From contig NZ_CP159837.1 in NCBI RefSeq assembly GCF_040564635.1, positions 1,367,001-1,431,000 on the forward strand: 64,000 nucleotides of DNA. Reading direction: 5' to 3'. Below, piece by piece: positions 11,164 to 19,471 of this stretch (its first letter is position 1; each line of letters opens with the position of its first letter). Source of the DNA: Planktothricoides raciborskii GIHE-MW2 (lineage in GTDB: Bacteria > Cyanobacteriota > Cyanobacteriia > Cyanobacteriales > Laspinemataceae). The translations under genes were made by a program, and so were the position numbers. The notes below the pieces were generated by a model, which was given only the letters and a program-made list of their open reading frames with translations, ran no database searches and was not told the origin of the DNA.

Positions 11164-11577
11164 ATGGTCAAACAAATCGGGATCTCTTTACTAGGAAGTG
11201 CGATCGCAACTATCAACATTCTTGCTATCAAACCGGCAGCGGCGCAATTAACGCCTCAACCTTGGGCTTCCCTGGGAGTTCAAGATAGTGAACTCACTTA
11301 TTCCGTTGGGGTTCGTGCTTTAGGGTTTGGCGCCGAATTAGGGGTTGATAATGAAAACGCTGTAGGGGTGGATGTACTAAAATTTATTAGTCCTCCTTTT
11401 ATTAGTGTAATTTCTGGCTATGGTGGCGTTGGACTATATGAAAAAGCCAATAGCGATCATTCCCAATTTGCCTATTCTGCGGGCGTACAAATTCGACCTG
11501 ATGGTAATTTTTTCTTCGGGGCTGGTTATCATAATATTCGCGGATTCAATGGTCAAATAGGATTTAAGCTGTTTTAA
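11164..11577 (+). CDS. Small exported beta-rich hypothetical protein
   Basis: A classical signal peptide (residues 1-28) has a cleavage-like PAAAQ. The mature 109 residues alternate Gly and aromatic/hydrophobic residues, as in FGAGYHNIRGFNGQIGFKLF, and end in phenylalanine, a feature of outer-membrane beta-strands. Too short for a full barrel alone. GGGAGG lies 3-8 bp before ATG. Function is unknown. It could be a small periplasmic or outer-membrane protein. Confidence 0.65.
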   Translation: MVKQIGISLLGSAIATINILAIKPAAAQLTPQPWASLGVQDSELTYSVGVRALGFGAELGVDNENAVGVDVLKFISPPFISVISGYGGVGLYEKANSDHSQFAYSAGVQIRPDGNFFFGAGYHNIRGFNGQIGFKLF

Positions 11578-12480
11578 ACTTGACCATCCGGGGATGATTG
11601 GCTGATGCCAAATGCAGCAATCATCCCTAAGAATAGTTTAACATTCAGATGTTTTCATCATATGTTTTTACCATAAATTTGAAGATGTTTTGATCTGAAT
11701 TTAACTAAAATTTAAGTAATTAAAAATATTCTAAAAATTAATGGTTTTTGAAAAATATATAATTTAGATAAATTAGCACTCAGTTATGCCCCGGTCGATC
11801 GCGATTAAGTCTGCGCCAGTTATCGACCGCATATATAGCAATCCTAAAACAAGGTCGCAAATTTGCCCGCACCCCTCTCCCATCTCCCAATTAGCTCCCA
11901 GGCATGGGAGAGGCCAGCGTCTTCATAAATCCTGCACGGATAGCTATAGCTGAGAAAATACCGCTATAAAAATGGCAATCAGGCTTACTTTTTAACGTTT
12001 TTTTAACCTAGCTTGGTAGCGATCGGGAAAACCGGAAAACCTGGGAAACTCTTGTATTCACTATGCGATCGCCAATCCGCCGTTATCCGCCTCTTTGACT
12101 GCCTGATACTCAAAATCGGATACCATCGGATATCTCTGATATATACAAAAATTTAGGTTAAAATCAACTCAGATTTAACCCATTTAGATGTCGGATGAGC
12201 GCCGATTGGCAAAAATCTCTAAATTCTTTTAAGCTGTATGTCAACCTTAATGTCTGAACCCTTGTCAATCATAATGACTACACTTAGGCATGAATAGCAA
12301 AAACATTTATCATACGTGCTATTTGTTAAGACTTCTTATCAGTTACTTTTAGGTATTACGCACTAACCCTATATATAGGGCAACCACGAGGGGATTCCCC
12401 TTACAAAACCCTAAATGTCACAACCGTGCGTAAATCTTAACTTTTCTACAACAAAACCCCTAAAAAGGAGGCCACTTACA
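11578..12480. other. Non-coding region upstream of the HD-domain gene
   Basis: No convincing gene was found in 900 bp. It holds a decayed dispersed-repeat stretch at about 11840-11960 (ctctcccatctcc ... catgggagagg) and, just before the HD gene, two palindromes (see 12367-12401). The long leader suggests regulated transcription of the downstream gene. Confidence 0.5.
12367..12401 (+). promoter_or_regulatory. Two adjacent palindromes in the HD-gene leader
   Basis: CCCTATATATAGGG (12367-12380) is a perfect 14-bp palindrome. It is followed 8 bp later by AGGGGA-T-TCCCCT (12389-12401). They lie 80-115 bp before the GTG start and could be an operator pair or a structured leader. No known binding protein is assigned. 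Confidence 0.4.
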
Positions 12481-13341
12481 GTGTTTAACTCCACTGAACT
12501 GCTCATTAACGCCTTTGTCGATCAACTTCAGGATGGCTACCACAGGACCTATGGAGGGTACAAGCCAGACTACGCAGAGATTATTGCCTGGGCGGGTGGG
12601 ATGGCTTTGGAAAATATCGCCAACAGTGATGCCCTGTATCACAATGTCGAACATACTATCCTGGTGACATTAGTTGGTCAGGAAATTTTGCGGGGCAAGC
12701 ATATCCGCGAGGGTGGGGTTTCCTGCGAAGATTGGTTACATTTCACCATTTCCCTGCTGTGTCACGATATTGGCTACGTCAAAGGCGTTTGCCGCCAAGA
12801 CTCCAAATTATTAGGATTTTATGCCACCGGAATTGATGCTCAAACGGTGTCCTTGCCTTCCGGGGCAACCGATGCCAGCCTAACCCCCTATCATGTGGAT
12901 CGGGGTAAACTTTTTATTAGCGAACGTTTCTGCGGTCACAAGCTGATTGATGCTCAGACTATCATGCGGAACATCGAACTGACTCGTTTTCCGGTGCCTT
13001 CCGATGAGGATCATCAGGATACGGTGAATTATCCGGGACTGGTTCGAGCGGCGGATCTGATTGGTCAAATGAGTGACCCGCGCTATTTGCAAAAGATTAG
13101 TGCGCTGTTTTATGAATTTGAAGAAACCGGCACAAATTTCAGTTTAGGTTATAAAAATCCGGGAGATTTACGGGACAATTATCCCAAGTTTTATTGGCAC
13201 GGCGTTTATCCCTATATTCACCATGCCCTTAAGTATCTTGAACTGACTCAAGAAGGCAAACAAATTATTGCCAACCTTTATGCCAATGTCTTCCGCGTAG
13301 AACACGCTCAACCTTTAAATAATAAGGTCGAAGTGGCATAA
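12481..13341 (+). CDS. Npun_R2479-type HD-domain metalloprotein
   Basis: A cyanobacterial HD-superfamily protein. Predicted metal ligands are H in YHNVEHTILV and the HD pair in LLCHDIGYVKG; further histidines lie downstream in the TRFP...DEDHQDTVNYPGL and YWHGVYPYIHH regions. The HD fold suggests a phosphohydrolase, substrate unknown. The start is set at GTG 12481 because AAGGAGG (12465-12471) lies 9 bp before it. The ATG at 12415 in the same frame would add 22 residues but has no ribosome binding site. This gives 286 aa. It is preceded by a long palindrome-bearing leader. Confidence 0.85.
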   Translation: MFNSTELLINAFVDQLQDGYHRTYGGYKPDYAEIIAWAGGMALENIANSDALYHNVEHTILVTLVGQEILRGKHIREGGVSCEDWLHFTISLLCHDIGYVKGVCRQDSKLLGFYATGIDAQTVSLPSGATDASLTPYHVDRGKLFISERFCGHKLIDAQTIMRNIELTRFPVPSDEDHQDTVNYPGLVRAADLIGQMSDPRYLQKISALFYEFEETGTNFSLGYKNPGDLRDNYPKFYWHGVYPYIHHALKYLELTQEGKQIIANLYANVFRVEHAQPLNNKVEVA

Positions 13342-13565
13342 GTCAGCTTTCACCTACTAACTTTCATCTTTCAGTTTTTGTAGGGGCGAATGAGATTTTC
13401 GCCCCTATTTTACTGATTGTTCCAGGGTAATTCATAGTTTTATCGATCGCTTATTTAATCAAATATTTAATCAAATAGCCCATCGAAATCCGCCCCACGT
13501 AATATCCGGGCAATCAGCGGGATAAATCTTTGATTCATTGCGCCTGATTCATTAGAATTTACGTC

Positions 13566-14033
13566 TTAATATTGTTTAAGTGCCCGACGCATATCTCGTT
13601 GATCGTCCCGCCGTTTCACATCTTCCCGTTTATCGTGAAGTTTCTTACCCCTAGCGAGCCCCAGGGCTACTTTTACCTTGTTGTTGCTCATATACATTTT
13701 TAACGGCACCAAGGTTAACCCTTTCTGCTCGATTTTGCCCACCAGTTTGTTAATCTCTTTTCTATGTAACAAGAGTTTGCGATCGCGGCGAGGTTCGTGG
13801 TTAAAATACTGACTGGCTTGTTGAAATGGGGAAATATGGGCGTTGAATAGCCAAACTTCACCACCTCTAACTAAGGCATAAGCATCTTGTAAATTCGCTC
13901 TGCCTGCGATAATAGATTTGACTTCGGTGCCTTTGAGTTCAATTCCCGCTTCATAAGTTTCCAGAATTTCATAACGAAACCGCGCTTGTCGATTATCTGT
14001 GAGTAATTTCATTTTCTGGGTTTTTTCAGCCAT
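13566..14033 (-). CDS. smpB: SsrA-binding protein SmpB
   Basis: Delivers tmRNA to stalled ribosomes in trans-translation. Family features are NRQARFRYEILETYEAGIEL at the N-terminus, then KSIIAGRANLQDAYA and the basic C-terminal tail GLARGKKLHDKREDVKRRD, which becomes helical in the ribosome. The length of 155 aa is normal. The start region MAEKTQKMKLLTDN is consistent with homologues. The tmRNA gene itself was not seen in the window. Confidence 0.97.
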   Translation of the reverse strand: MAEKTQKMKLLTDNRQARFRYEILETYEAGIELKGTEVKSIIAGRANLQDAYALVRGGEVWLFNAHISPFQQASQYFNHEPRRDRKLLLHRKEINKLVGKIEQKGLTLVPLKMYMSNNKVKVALGLARGKKLHDKREDVKRRDDQRDMRRALKQY

Positions 14034-14036
14034 AAT

Positions 14037-14250
14037 TCCTTTTTGGTTATTGGTTATTAGTTATTGGTTGTTAGTTATTGGTTGTTAGTTATTGGTTATT
14101 GGTTGGTGGTTGCCCCCCCTTTGAAGGGGGGGCTGGGGGGGTGGTTGGTGGTTGTTGGTTGTTGGTTACGTTGGTGATAAAGAACAAACAACCAATAACA
14201 AAGAAGCAATAACAAAGAACAAACAACCAATAACAAACAACCAATAATAA
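14037..14250. repeat. Simple-sequence inverted repeat region
   Basis: ggttattggttgtt-type units (14041-14165) are mirrored by aacaaccaataac-type units (14185-14245). They flank a G/C-run hairpin at about 14114-14143 (cccccctttgaaggggggg). The same vocabulary recurs upstream of ispE and uvrA. No gene. Confidence 0.6.
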
Positions 14251-14253
14251 TAA

Positions 14254-15078
14254 TTAATTTTTTCGTCGGAGTTCTTCTTTGCCTAGATTTTCTTGCCCAG
14301 ACATGGCTGAACGTCCTTTGACTTTATCCCGCTCAATTTTATAGTCCATAACGGCAAAATTATTTCCTTGCCCCCAACCGACAATTAACCAATCATCGAC
14401 CCGTAAGCCTACCCCCAGTAAGACTTGATCTTCTACGATCCAGGAAACTTGATAGATGTCTTTGACTTTGTTAATTCTCAGTAGTCCATTGTAGGTAGAA
14501 TCCGGCTGACCTGGGTCTGTGCCATCGATTCTATATTCTCCCTCGAGTTTGCCGCGTATGCCACCGATCGCCTTTTCCGTGCCAACGGCGCCATTGGCTT
14601 GAGAATAAGTCCATCGGCCTTCTAAGGTGCCATCACCATTAATTTTATAAAGAACGGCTCCATAAATTTCTTCATTGAGTCCGTAACCGACGAGTAGGCG
14701 ATCGCCTTCTAAGAACCCTAAGCCAGTATAATCTCCCGCTGAGGTTTCCCAAGAGAGATTGTACAGATTATTGGTGTCTCGAAAAGCCTCAATTTCTACA
14801 GTTCCGGTATATTTTTGGTTGTCGGGACGTTTGGCGTCCCTAAGTTCCCAGGTGCCTTCGATTTCCTCTGGAGAAACATTTGTAGCGGCTAAGATCGGCG
14901 ATCGCACGGGAGAAATTTCTGAAGTAGAAACTGGAGAAATTTCTGACACTGACTGAGTTTCGGCCAAACTTGTCCCGGAGATCGTTGCCCCAGAGGTGCG
15001 ATCTCCCGGCGCGACCGCCAGTGCGATCGTACCCAGGATTAAGCTAACGGTTAGGGTTCGATGCCGTAGATATCCCAT
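14254..15078 (-). CDS. Exported hypothetical protein with two similar beta domains
   Basis: The start is set at ATG 15078 because AGGAGG lies 9 bp upstream; the frame extends 14 codons further without a ribosome binding site. A signal peptide (LTVSLILGTIALAVAPG) is followed by a Ser/Thr-rich linker. Two repeated halves follow: EGTWELRDAKRPDNQKYTGT...DRLLVGYGLN and EGEYRIDGTDPGQPDSTYNG...DDWLIVGWGQG. The repeat looks like a lipocalin/avidin-like small beta barrel, as an inference from alternating strands. Function unknown, probably periplasmic. Confidence 0.65.
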   Translation of the reverse strand: MGYLRHRTLTVSLILGTIALAVAPGDRTSGATISGTSLAETQSVSEISPVSTSEISPVRSPILAATNVSPEEIEGTWELRDAKRPDNQKYTGTVEIEAFRDTNNLYNLSWETSAGDYTGLGFLEGDRLLVGYGLNEEIYGAVLYKINGDGTLEGRWTYSQANGAVGTEKAIGGIRGKLEGEYRIDGTDPGQPDSTYNGLLRINKVKDIYQVSWIVEDQVLLGVGLRVDDWLIVGWGQGNNFAVMDYKIERDKVKGRSAMSGQENLGKEELRRKN

Positions 15079-15370
15079 AGAAACTATCCTCCTAGGAAAA
15101 ATAAAATCGGAAAAAGTCAAAATTGTCAGGAAAACTTGAAGCGATCGGCCACTTTTGCATAATTGCTGAGTGCGTTGCTCTTGACAATTTGACCCATTTA
15201 AGCATTTAGGAGTTTCCGCCCTAGGATTCTCACCGGCTAAAACCCTTATATGGCAATACCTTCAGATTCATTAACCGCGATCGTCACGGAAAAAATTGTA
15301 AAAAACAATTAATATACTTGACAGTCTTCAAAAAAAACAGTAACAATAGATACAGAAATGAAAAAAACAA

Positions 15371-15473
15371 ATCGTTCATCTCTCCAAAACAGGTTTGACT
15401 CTAAGCCGCTGTAAGCATTGGGGAGACGGAAGTAGGGAGTATTCAAACCAGTCATCCCGAAGGAACGCGCCTC
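15371..15473 (+). promoter_or_regulatory. Glutamine riboswitch (glnA / Downstream-peptide class), copy 1
   Basis: It contains all conserved blocks of the cyanobacterial glutamine aptamer: CGTTCATC (15373), GACGGAAGTAGG (about 15425) and CCGAAGGAACGCGCC. P1 pairs CGTTC (15373-15377) with GAACG (15463-15467). It precedes a DUF4278 short protein by 34 bp, the arrangement described for the Downstream-peptide motif. It is expected to sense glutamine and so nitrogen status. The AAGGAG ribosome binding site lies just downstream. Confidence 0.88.
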
Positions 15474-15506
15474 AATTCTTCTGAATGACCTTAAGGAGCA
15501 AGCATT

Positions 15507-15827
15507 ATGAAACTCAGCTATCGCGGCGTTTGCTACGACTACACCCCCCCAACGGTAGAAACAACTCAAAGTGAACTTGTAGGCAAATATCGGGGTTTAA
15601 ATTGGCGCTTTTCTGCGGTGAAAAAAGCCCCAGTACAACAAACCAATGTAGATTTAAAATATCGCGGCGTTGCTTATAATACCAACCCAGCAAAAACCCC
15701 GGCATTATCTGTCAGCGAAAAAGCTCGCCAAGGCATGATGGATCGGCAACGGCACAGCGTTAAGCGACAACAAGTTATGTTGAGCCGCTTAAATGCAGAA
15801 GTTGGCTTAGGGCCAGTGCTCGCTTAA
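15507..15827 (+). CDS. DUF4278 small protein, copy 1
   Basis: A 106-aa basic protein with two half-motifs: MKLSYRGVCYDYTPPTVET at the N-terminus and VDLKYRGVAYNTNPAK at about residues 48-63. The C-terminal segment SEKARQGMMDRQRHSVKRQQ is strongly basic. DUF4278 proteins are often found under glutamine riboswitches in cyanobacteria, so a role in nitrogen acclimation is inferred; the biochemical function is unknown. AAGGAG lies about 10 bp before ATG. It is a close paralogue of the next gene. Confidence 0.9.
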   Translation: MKLSYRGVCYDYTPPTVETTQSELVGKYRGLNWRFSAVKKAPVQQTNVDLKYRGVAYNTNPAKTPALSVSEKARQGMMDRQRHSVKRQQVMLSRLNAEVGLGPVLA

Positions 15828-15882
15828 TCTAACTTTGAGCTTTTTGAGCTTGTTGTCCCAGATTAATAAATTTCGATCAAAA

Positions 15883-15979
15883 AACGTTCATCTCTCTAAA
15901 AATCGCGAATCGATTTGATTCCCTATTAGGGAGACGGAAGTAGGGAGTATTTACATAGTCATCCCGAAGGAACGCGCCT
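15883..15979 (+). promoter_or_regulatory. Glutamine riboswitch (glnA / Downstream-peptide class), copy 2
   Basis: Same conserved blocks as copy 1: CGTTCATC at 15885, GGGAGACGGAAGTAGGGAG at about 15930, and CCCGAAGGAACGCGCC ending near 15977. P1 pairs CGTTC (15885-15889) with GAACG (15970-15974). It lies between the two DUF4278 genes and serves the second one. Each gene therefore has its own sensor. Confidence 0.88.
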
Positions 15980-16016
15980 CATCATTTCTTCTCAACGAAC
16001 TAAGGAGGCCAAGACT

Positions 16017-16334
16017 ATGAAACTCTGTTATCGTGGTGTTTCCTACGAATACACACCGGCTACTGTTGAAACAACTCCAAGCGAATTTTTTGGCAAATAT
16101 CGCGGTTTAGATTGGCGGTTTTATGCAGTGAAAAAAGCCCCAGTCCAGCAAACCAATCTAGATTTGAAATATCGCGGCGTTGCCTACAATACGAACAGTG
16201 TGAAAGCCAACCAGGTGAAAACCCCTGCATTGTCTGTAAGCGAAAAAGCTCGCCAAGGCATGATGGCTCGGCAACGGTCAGTGATGAAGCGGCAACAAGC
16301 GATGCTGACCCGTTTAAATGCAGAAGTTAGCTGA
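16017..16334 (+). CDS. DUF4278 small protein, copy 2
   Basis: A 105-aa paralogue of the preceding gene. MKLCYRGVSYEYTPATVET opens it, LDLKYRGVAYNTNSVK lies mid-protein, and the basic tail SEKARQGMMARQRSVMKRQQ closes it. It has a four-residue insertion (NQVK) relative to copy 1. AAGGAGG is well placed before ATG. Duplication evidently copied the riboswitch and gene together. It is followed by a rho-independent terminator 100 bp downstream. Confidence 0.9.
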   Translation: MKLCYRGVSYEYTPATVETTPSEFFGKYRGLDWRFYAVKKAPVQQTNLDLKYRGVAYNTNSVKANQVKTPALSVSEKARQGMMARQRSVMKRQQAMLTRLNAEVS

Positions 16335-16435
16335 TTTTTTATCCGGTTTTTCATCTCTTCACTGAGAAAAAATGACAAAATTTCAGCTTTTTTCTCAAGA
16401 TTACTGAAAAAAACTCAACAACTGGTAGTTTATTG

Positions 16436-16460
16436 ACACCCCTTTTTGGGGTGTTTTTTT
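16436..16460 (+). terminator. Rho-independent terminator of the DUF4278 unit
   Basis: ACACCCC (16436-16442), a TTTTT loop and GGGGTGT (16448-16454) run straight into a T-run. This is a textbook intrinsic terminator. Confidence 0.9.
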
Positions 16461-16474
16461 TAGGACTCATGCAA

Positions 16475-16526
16475 TAGACTTCTTGCGTTCATACCAGATC
16501 GATCCGGTATGAACGCAAGAAGTCTA
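16475..16526. repeat. Perfect inverted repeat, MITE-like
   Basis: 21-bp perfect arms (16475-16495 and 16506-16526) around a centre containing GATCGATC. The arm sequence tagacttcttgc...ttcatacc recurs in pieces near 4046, 4115 and 49745-49775, so this is one member of a dispersed family. Confidence 0.7.
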
Positions 16527-16536
16527 ATAATTTTCA

Positions 16537-16690
16537 ATCATCCCAAATCATCCCAAATCATCCCAAATCATCCCAAATCATCCCAAATCATCCCAAATCA
16601 TCCCAAATCATCCCAAATCATCCCAAATCATCCCAAATCATCCCAAATCATCCCAAATCATCCCAAATCATCCCAAATCATCCCAAATAT
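16537..16690. repeat. 10-bp minisatellite, about 15 copies
   Basis: The decamer TCATCCCAAA is repeated essentially without error about 15 times. It has no stop in one frame, where 30 bp encode HPKSSQIIPN, but there is no other evidence of translation. Confidence 0.9.
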
Positions 16691-16909
16691 TGGGGTCGTG
16701 GTCTAGTCAGCAACATCTGCCTAAAAACCTGATACTATTGTTCTGGATCTAGCGACGATTACTGCGGAGTCCCGTTCAGAAACGGAATCAATGATGGAAA
16801 ATGTCGAGGCTGTTAAGCTAATCGTTGAAGTCGTCAGCGCAAACTGGCGGTATAGTTATGCCAAAAAATGCCTCTTTTTGTTTAATGATATGCTTAAGGA
16901 TTTGTGCAA

Positions 16910-17824
16910 ATGCGTCAATATTATCAACTACTTTTGATCGTAGTTTTCTTAGTTTCATGCACTGTGAATAGCCAGTCAGTGGTTGCTACTTCATCTTGGC
17001 GTCCAGTGGGCAGTGGGATTACGTTTGGGATTAGCGGGATGGCGCTGGTGAATCAAGACAATAATCAGTCTAATTTTTTGATTGTCCATGACAATAAAAA
17101 AACTGGTGAAAATCGTTTAGCAATTGTGGGTGTGGCTGCTTCAAATCAAAATAATCAGAGTATTGAATATCTGCCTTTAGTTTGGCCAAATAATGTCGAT
17201 TTGCCCATTGATTTAGAAGCAATTACCAGAGTTACTGGCACGGACAAGGTTGCTTTTATGGCCGCCAGTAGTCAAGGACGAATTTATTATTTTACCTTGG
17301 AAAATAACCAAACGATTTCGATTTTGAAAGTCTTGGATTTACCAGAAATTAGCCAGGGCAGCAATTTTGAAGGTGTGGCAATCCAGGAAATTGACGGTAA
17401 ATTAGTGATAGTTTGGGGACACCGAGGTCAGGATAGCGATCCAGGGGTGATTTATTGGGGAACCCTAGATTTAAATTCTTATCAAATTTCGCCTCAAGGT
17501 TCAGCTAAATTCACGGTTCCTTGGCCTAGGGAAAAAGTGCGTCATATTTCCGATATTAAAATAGATTCAGCGGGAACTTTATATGTGACAGCGGCAACGG
17601 ATAACGGGGATGAGGGCCCGTTTAGTTCCGCTGTTTATGTGGCGGGGGTTTTTACGGTTAATCAATCAAAGGTGCAGTTTCGGGTTAATTCAGAATTGGC
17701 GGCTTTATATCGCTTTGATGGTTATAAAATAGAAGGTTTAGAACTGATACCCGGTGAGAATGGTGGGGTGATTTTTGGCACGGATGATGAAAATATGGGT
17801 TCGTCAATTTATACCAGTTTTTAA
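16910..17824 (+). CDS. Secreted or lipoprotein hypothetical
   Basis: The start is set at ATG 16910: AAGGA (16896-16900) lies 9 bp before it but only 3 bp before the GTG at 16904. The N-terminus (LLLIVVFLVSC) is a signal peptide with a possible lipobox cysteine. The mature 285 residues are beta-rich with an esterase/phytase-like propeller feel (VWGHRGQDSDPGVIYWGTLDL, ISDIKIDSAGTLYVTAATDNG), which is only an impression. Function is unknown. A hairpin terminator follows at 17852. Confidence 0.65.
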   Translation: MRQYYQLLLIVVFLVSCTVNSQSVVATSSWRPVGSGITFGISGMALVNQDNNQSNFLIVHDNKKTGENRLAIVGVAASNQNNQSIEYLPLVWPNNVDLPIDLEAITRVTGTDKVAFMAASSQGRIYYFTLENNQTISILKVLDLPEISQGSNFEGVAIQEIDGKLVIVWGHRGQDSDPGVIYWGTLDLNSYQISPQGSAKFTVPWPREKVRHISDIKIDSAGTLYVTAATDNGDEGPFSSAVYVAGVFTVNQSKVQFRVNSELAALYRFDGYKIEGLELIPGENGGVIFGTDDENMGSSIYTSF

Positions 17825-17851
17825 TCCCAATTAATCCCTATATACGAGTTG

Positions 17852-17896
17852 TTACAGGAGTTTTCTCTGCCTGCATAGCAGAGAAAACTCCTGTAA
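17852..17896. terminator. Bidirectional stem-loop between convergent genes
   Basis: A perfect 18-bp stem (17852-17869 with 17879-17896) with a 9-nt loop lies between the 16910 gene (+) and the DUF3082 gene (-). It lacks a long T-run but is well placed to end both transcripts. Confidence 0.65.
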
Positions 17897-17937
17897 ATCG
17901 CTGTTTAATTCATGGCTAATTATGAAACGGGAATAAA

Positions 17938-18255
17938 TTAACCGTTGGGAGGAGTAGGTTGGCTGGTGAACCGTTGAATCAATATTTGGATGCCGAGGGC
18001 AAATAAACCTAATGCGGCAAAGGCAAAAACAAAAGTCCCTAGGGTGCTAACGCCGACGACTAAAGTTCGCACGGCGCCCGCAATGGTGATGACCGTTTGG
18101 TTGTCGGAGTGTATGGGTTTGTTGGCAAAGCTTTGGCTAATGGAACTGGTGAGTAAATAAGCACAGTAGGCGATCGCACTGGCGACGGCTGAACCGCTAA
18201 AACACCGCCAAATCGTTGGTTGAACGGTTTGTTGAGACTCTGGTTGTTGGTTCAT
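17938..18255 (-). CDS. DUF3082 membrane protein
   Basis: A 105-aa protein with two hydrophobic helices (residues about 22-42 and 63-95) separated by SQSFANKPIHSDNQTVITI. This matches the small DUF3082 family of cyanobacteria and plastids. It is a predicted thylakoid or inner-membrane protein of unknown role. Probably monocistronic; simple repeats fill the 250 bp to ispE. Confidence 0.8.
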   Translation of the reverse strand: MNQQPESQQTVQPTIWRCFSGSAVASAIAYCAYLLTSSISQSFANKPIHSDNQTVITIAGAVRTLVVGVSTLGTFVFAFAALGLFALGIQILIQRFTSQPTPPNG

Positions 18256-18263
18256 ATATTTGT

Positions 18264-18500
18264 TGGTTGGTTGTTGTTGGTTGTTGGGTAGGGATTCTTT
18301 GGGTAGGGATTCTTTGGGTAGGGATTCTTTGGGTAGGGATTCTTTGGTTGGCAGTAATTGATAATTGATAGTTAATAATTGATAATTAACAATTGATAGT
18401 TAACAATTGTTAATTTTTTGGCTATTAATTATCAATTGTTAATTATCAATTGTTAATTATTTTCCCCGTTCCCCGTTCCCCGTTCCCCGTTCCCTCCCAA
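18264..18500. repeat. Repeat-rich gap upstream of the DUF3082 gene
   Basis: Four perfect tandem copies of GGGTAGGGATTCTTT lie at 18286-18345. They are followed by interleaved gataattgatagttaac-type inverted repeats (18355-18455) and four ttccccg units (18460-18492). The 15-mer reappears in inverted orientation at 22907-23024. Confidence 0.85.
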
Positions 18501-18506
18501 AACAAG

Positions 18507-19451
18507 TTAATGGTCTATTTGAATGCCGCAGGGGATTAACTGAGCCACCCAAAAGTCTAAATCTGGGTGATTCAGGGTGTTTTTCACTGTTATAGATGCT
18601 TGTTGGGCTTTTTCTGGGGATTCCGCGAGGGCAAAGACCGTGGGACCGGAACCGGACATCATTACGCCTAAAATATCGGTGTTTTCAAAGGCAGAACGCA
18701 ACTGCGCTACTTGGGGATAAGCAGGTAAGGCAACTTTTTCTAGGTCGTTGTGGAGGAGTTGGCCAATTTTCTGACCGTCTTGGTGGGCGATCGCGGCAAT
18801 CATAGACCCGGAGTGAAACCTTTGCCGCCGTTCCAGTAAAGCCTCTGGCTCAGAAACATAAGTATGACCAAATTTTTGGCGATAGGTGCCATAAGCCCAA
18901 GCGGTAGAAATTTCTAGAGAGCGATATTTGGCCAAGATGACGGAGATGGGCGGTAAGTCGGGCAACGGTTCGAGCATTTCGCCGCGTCCGGTGGCTAATG
19001 CGGTGCCCCCAGAAATACAGAAGGGAATATCGGAGCCTAACTGAGCGGCCAATTCCTGCAATTCCGGTTGGGTCAGTCCCAGTTGCCAGATTAAGTTGAG
19101 CCCGACTAAGACGGCGGCGGCATTGCTGGAACCCCCAGCCAGTCCCGCTGCCACCGGAATTTGTTTTTCAATATTAATGTCTACGGCGCCATAGCGATTA
19201 AATGCCTGGGGAAATTGTTTGGCCATTAATTCCGCAGCGCGATAAGCCAGGTTGGTTTTATCTTGTGGGACTTGGTTGCTGTTACAGGCGCAATGGAACT
19301 GTTGCGTGCCATTGGCTCGCAAGTGAACCCGGTCGGCTAAGGAGATACTTTGCAGTACCATTGCTAGTTCGTGGTAGCCACCGGGAGCATTGCCGATAAT
19401 TTCTAAATAGAGATTTATTTTAGCCGGAGCAATTAAAGAGTAAGAGCGCAT
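18507..19451 (-). CDS. ispE: 4-diphosphocytidyl-2-C-methyl-D-erythritol kinase
   Basis: GHMP kinase of the MEP isoprenoid pathway; phosphorylates CDP-ME. The N-terminal LIAPAKINLYLEI carries the catalytic lysine region and PVAAGLAGGSSNAAA (near residues 95-109) is the ATP-binding glycine loop. LAAQLGSDIPFCISGG contains the catalytic aspartate and the C-terminal MMSGSGPTVFAL is the third GHMP motif. Full length at 314 aa. It is 20 bp downstream of rsmA, which suggests co-transcription with it and the upstream peptidoglycan-binding gene. Confidence 0.95.
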   Translation of the reverse strand: MRSYSLIAPAKINLYLEIIGNAPGGYHELAMVLQSISLADRVHLRANGTQQFHCACNSNQVPQDKTNLAYRAAELMAKQFPQAFNRYGAVDINIEKQIPVAAGLAGGSSNAAAVLVGLNLIWQLGLTQPELQELAAQLGSDIPFCISGGTALATGRGEMLEPLPDLPPISVILAKYRSLEISTAWAYGTYRQKFGHTYVSEPEALLERRQRFHSGSMIAAIAHQDGQKIGQLLHNDLEKVALPAYPQVAQLRSAFENTDILGVMMSGSGPTVFALAESPEKAQQASITVKNTLNHPDLDFWVAQLIPCGIQIDH

Positions 19452-19471
19452 TGATTTGGGGATTTGGCGAC

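Noticed and set aside
16509-16706. 65-codon frame with HPKSSQIIPN repeats
   Set aside because: It is the translation of a 10-bp minisatellite with no ribosome binding site.
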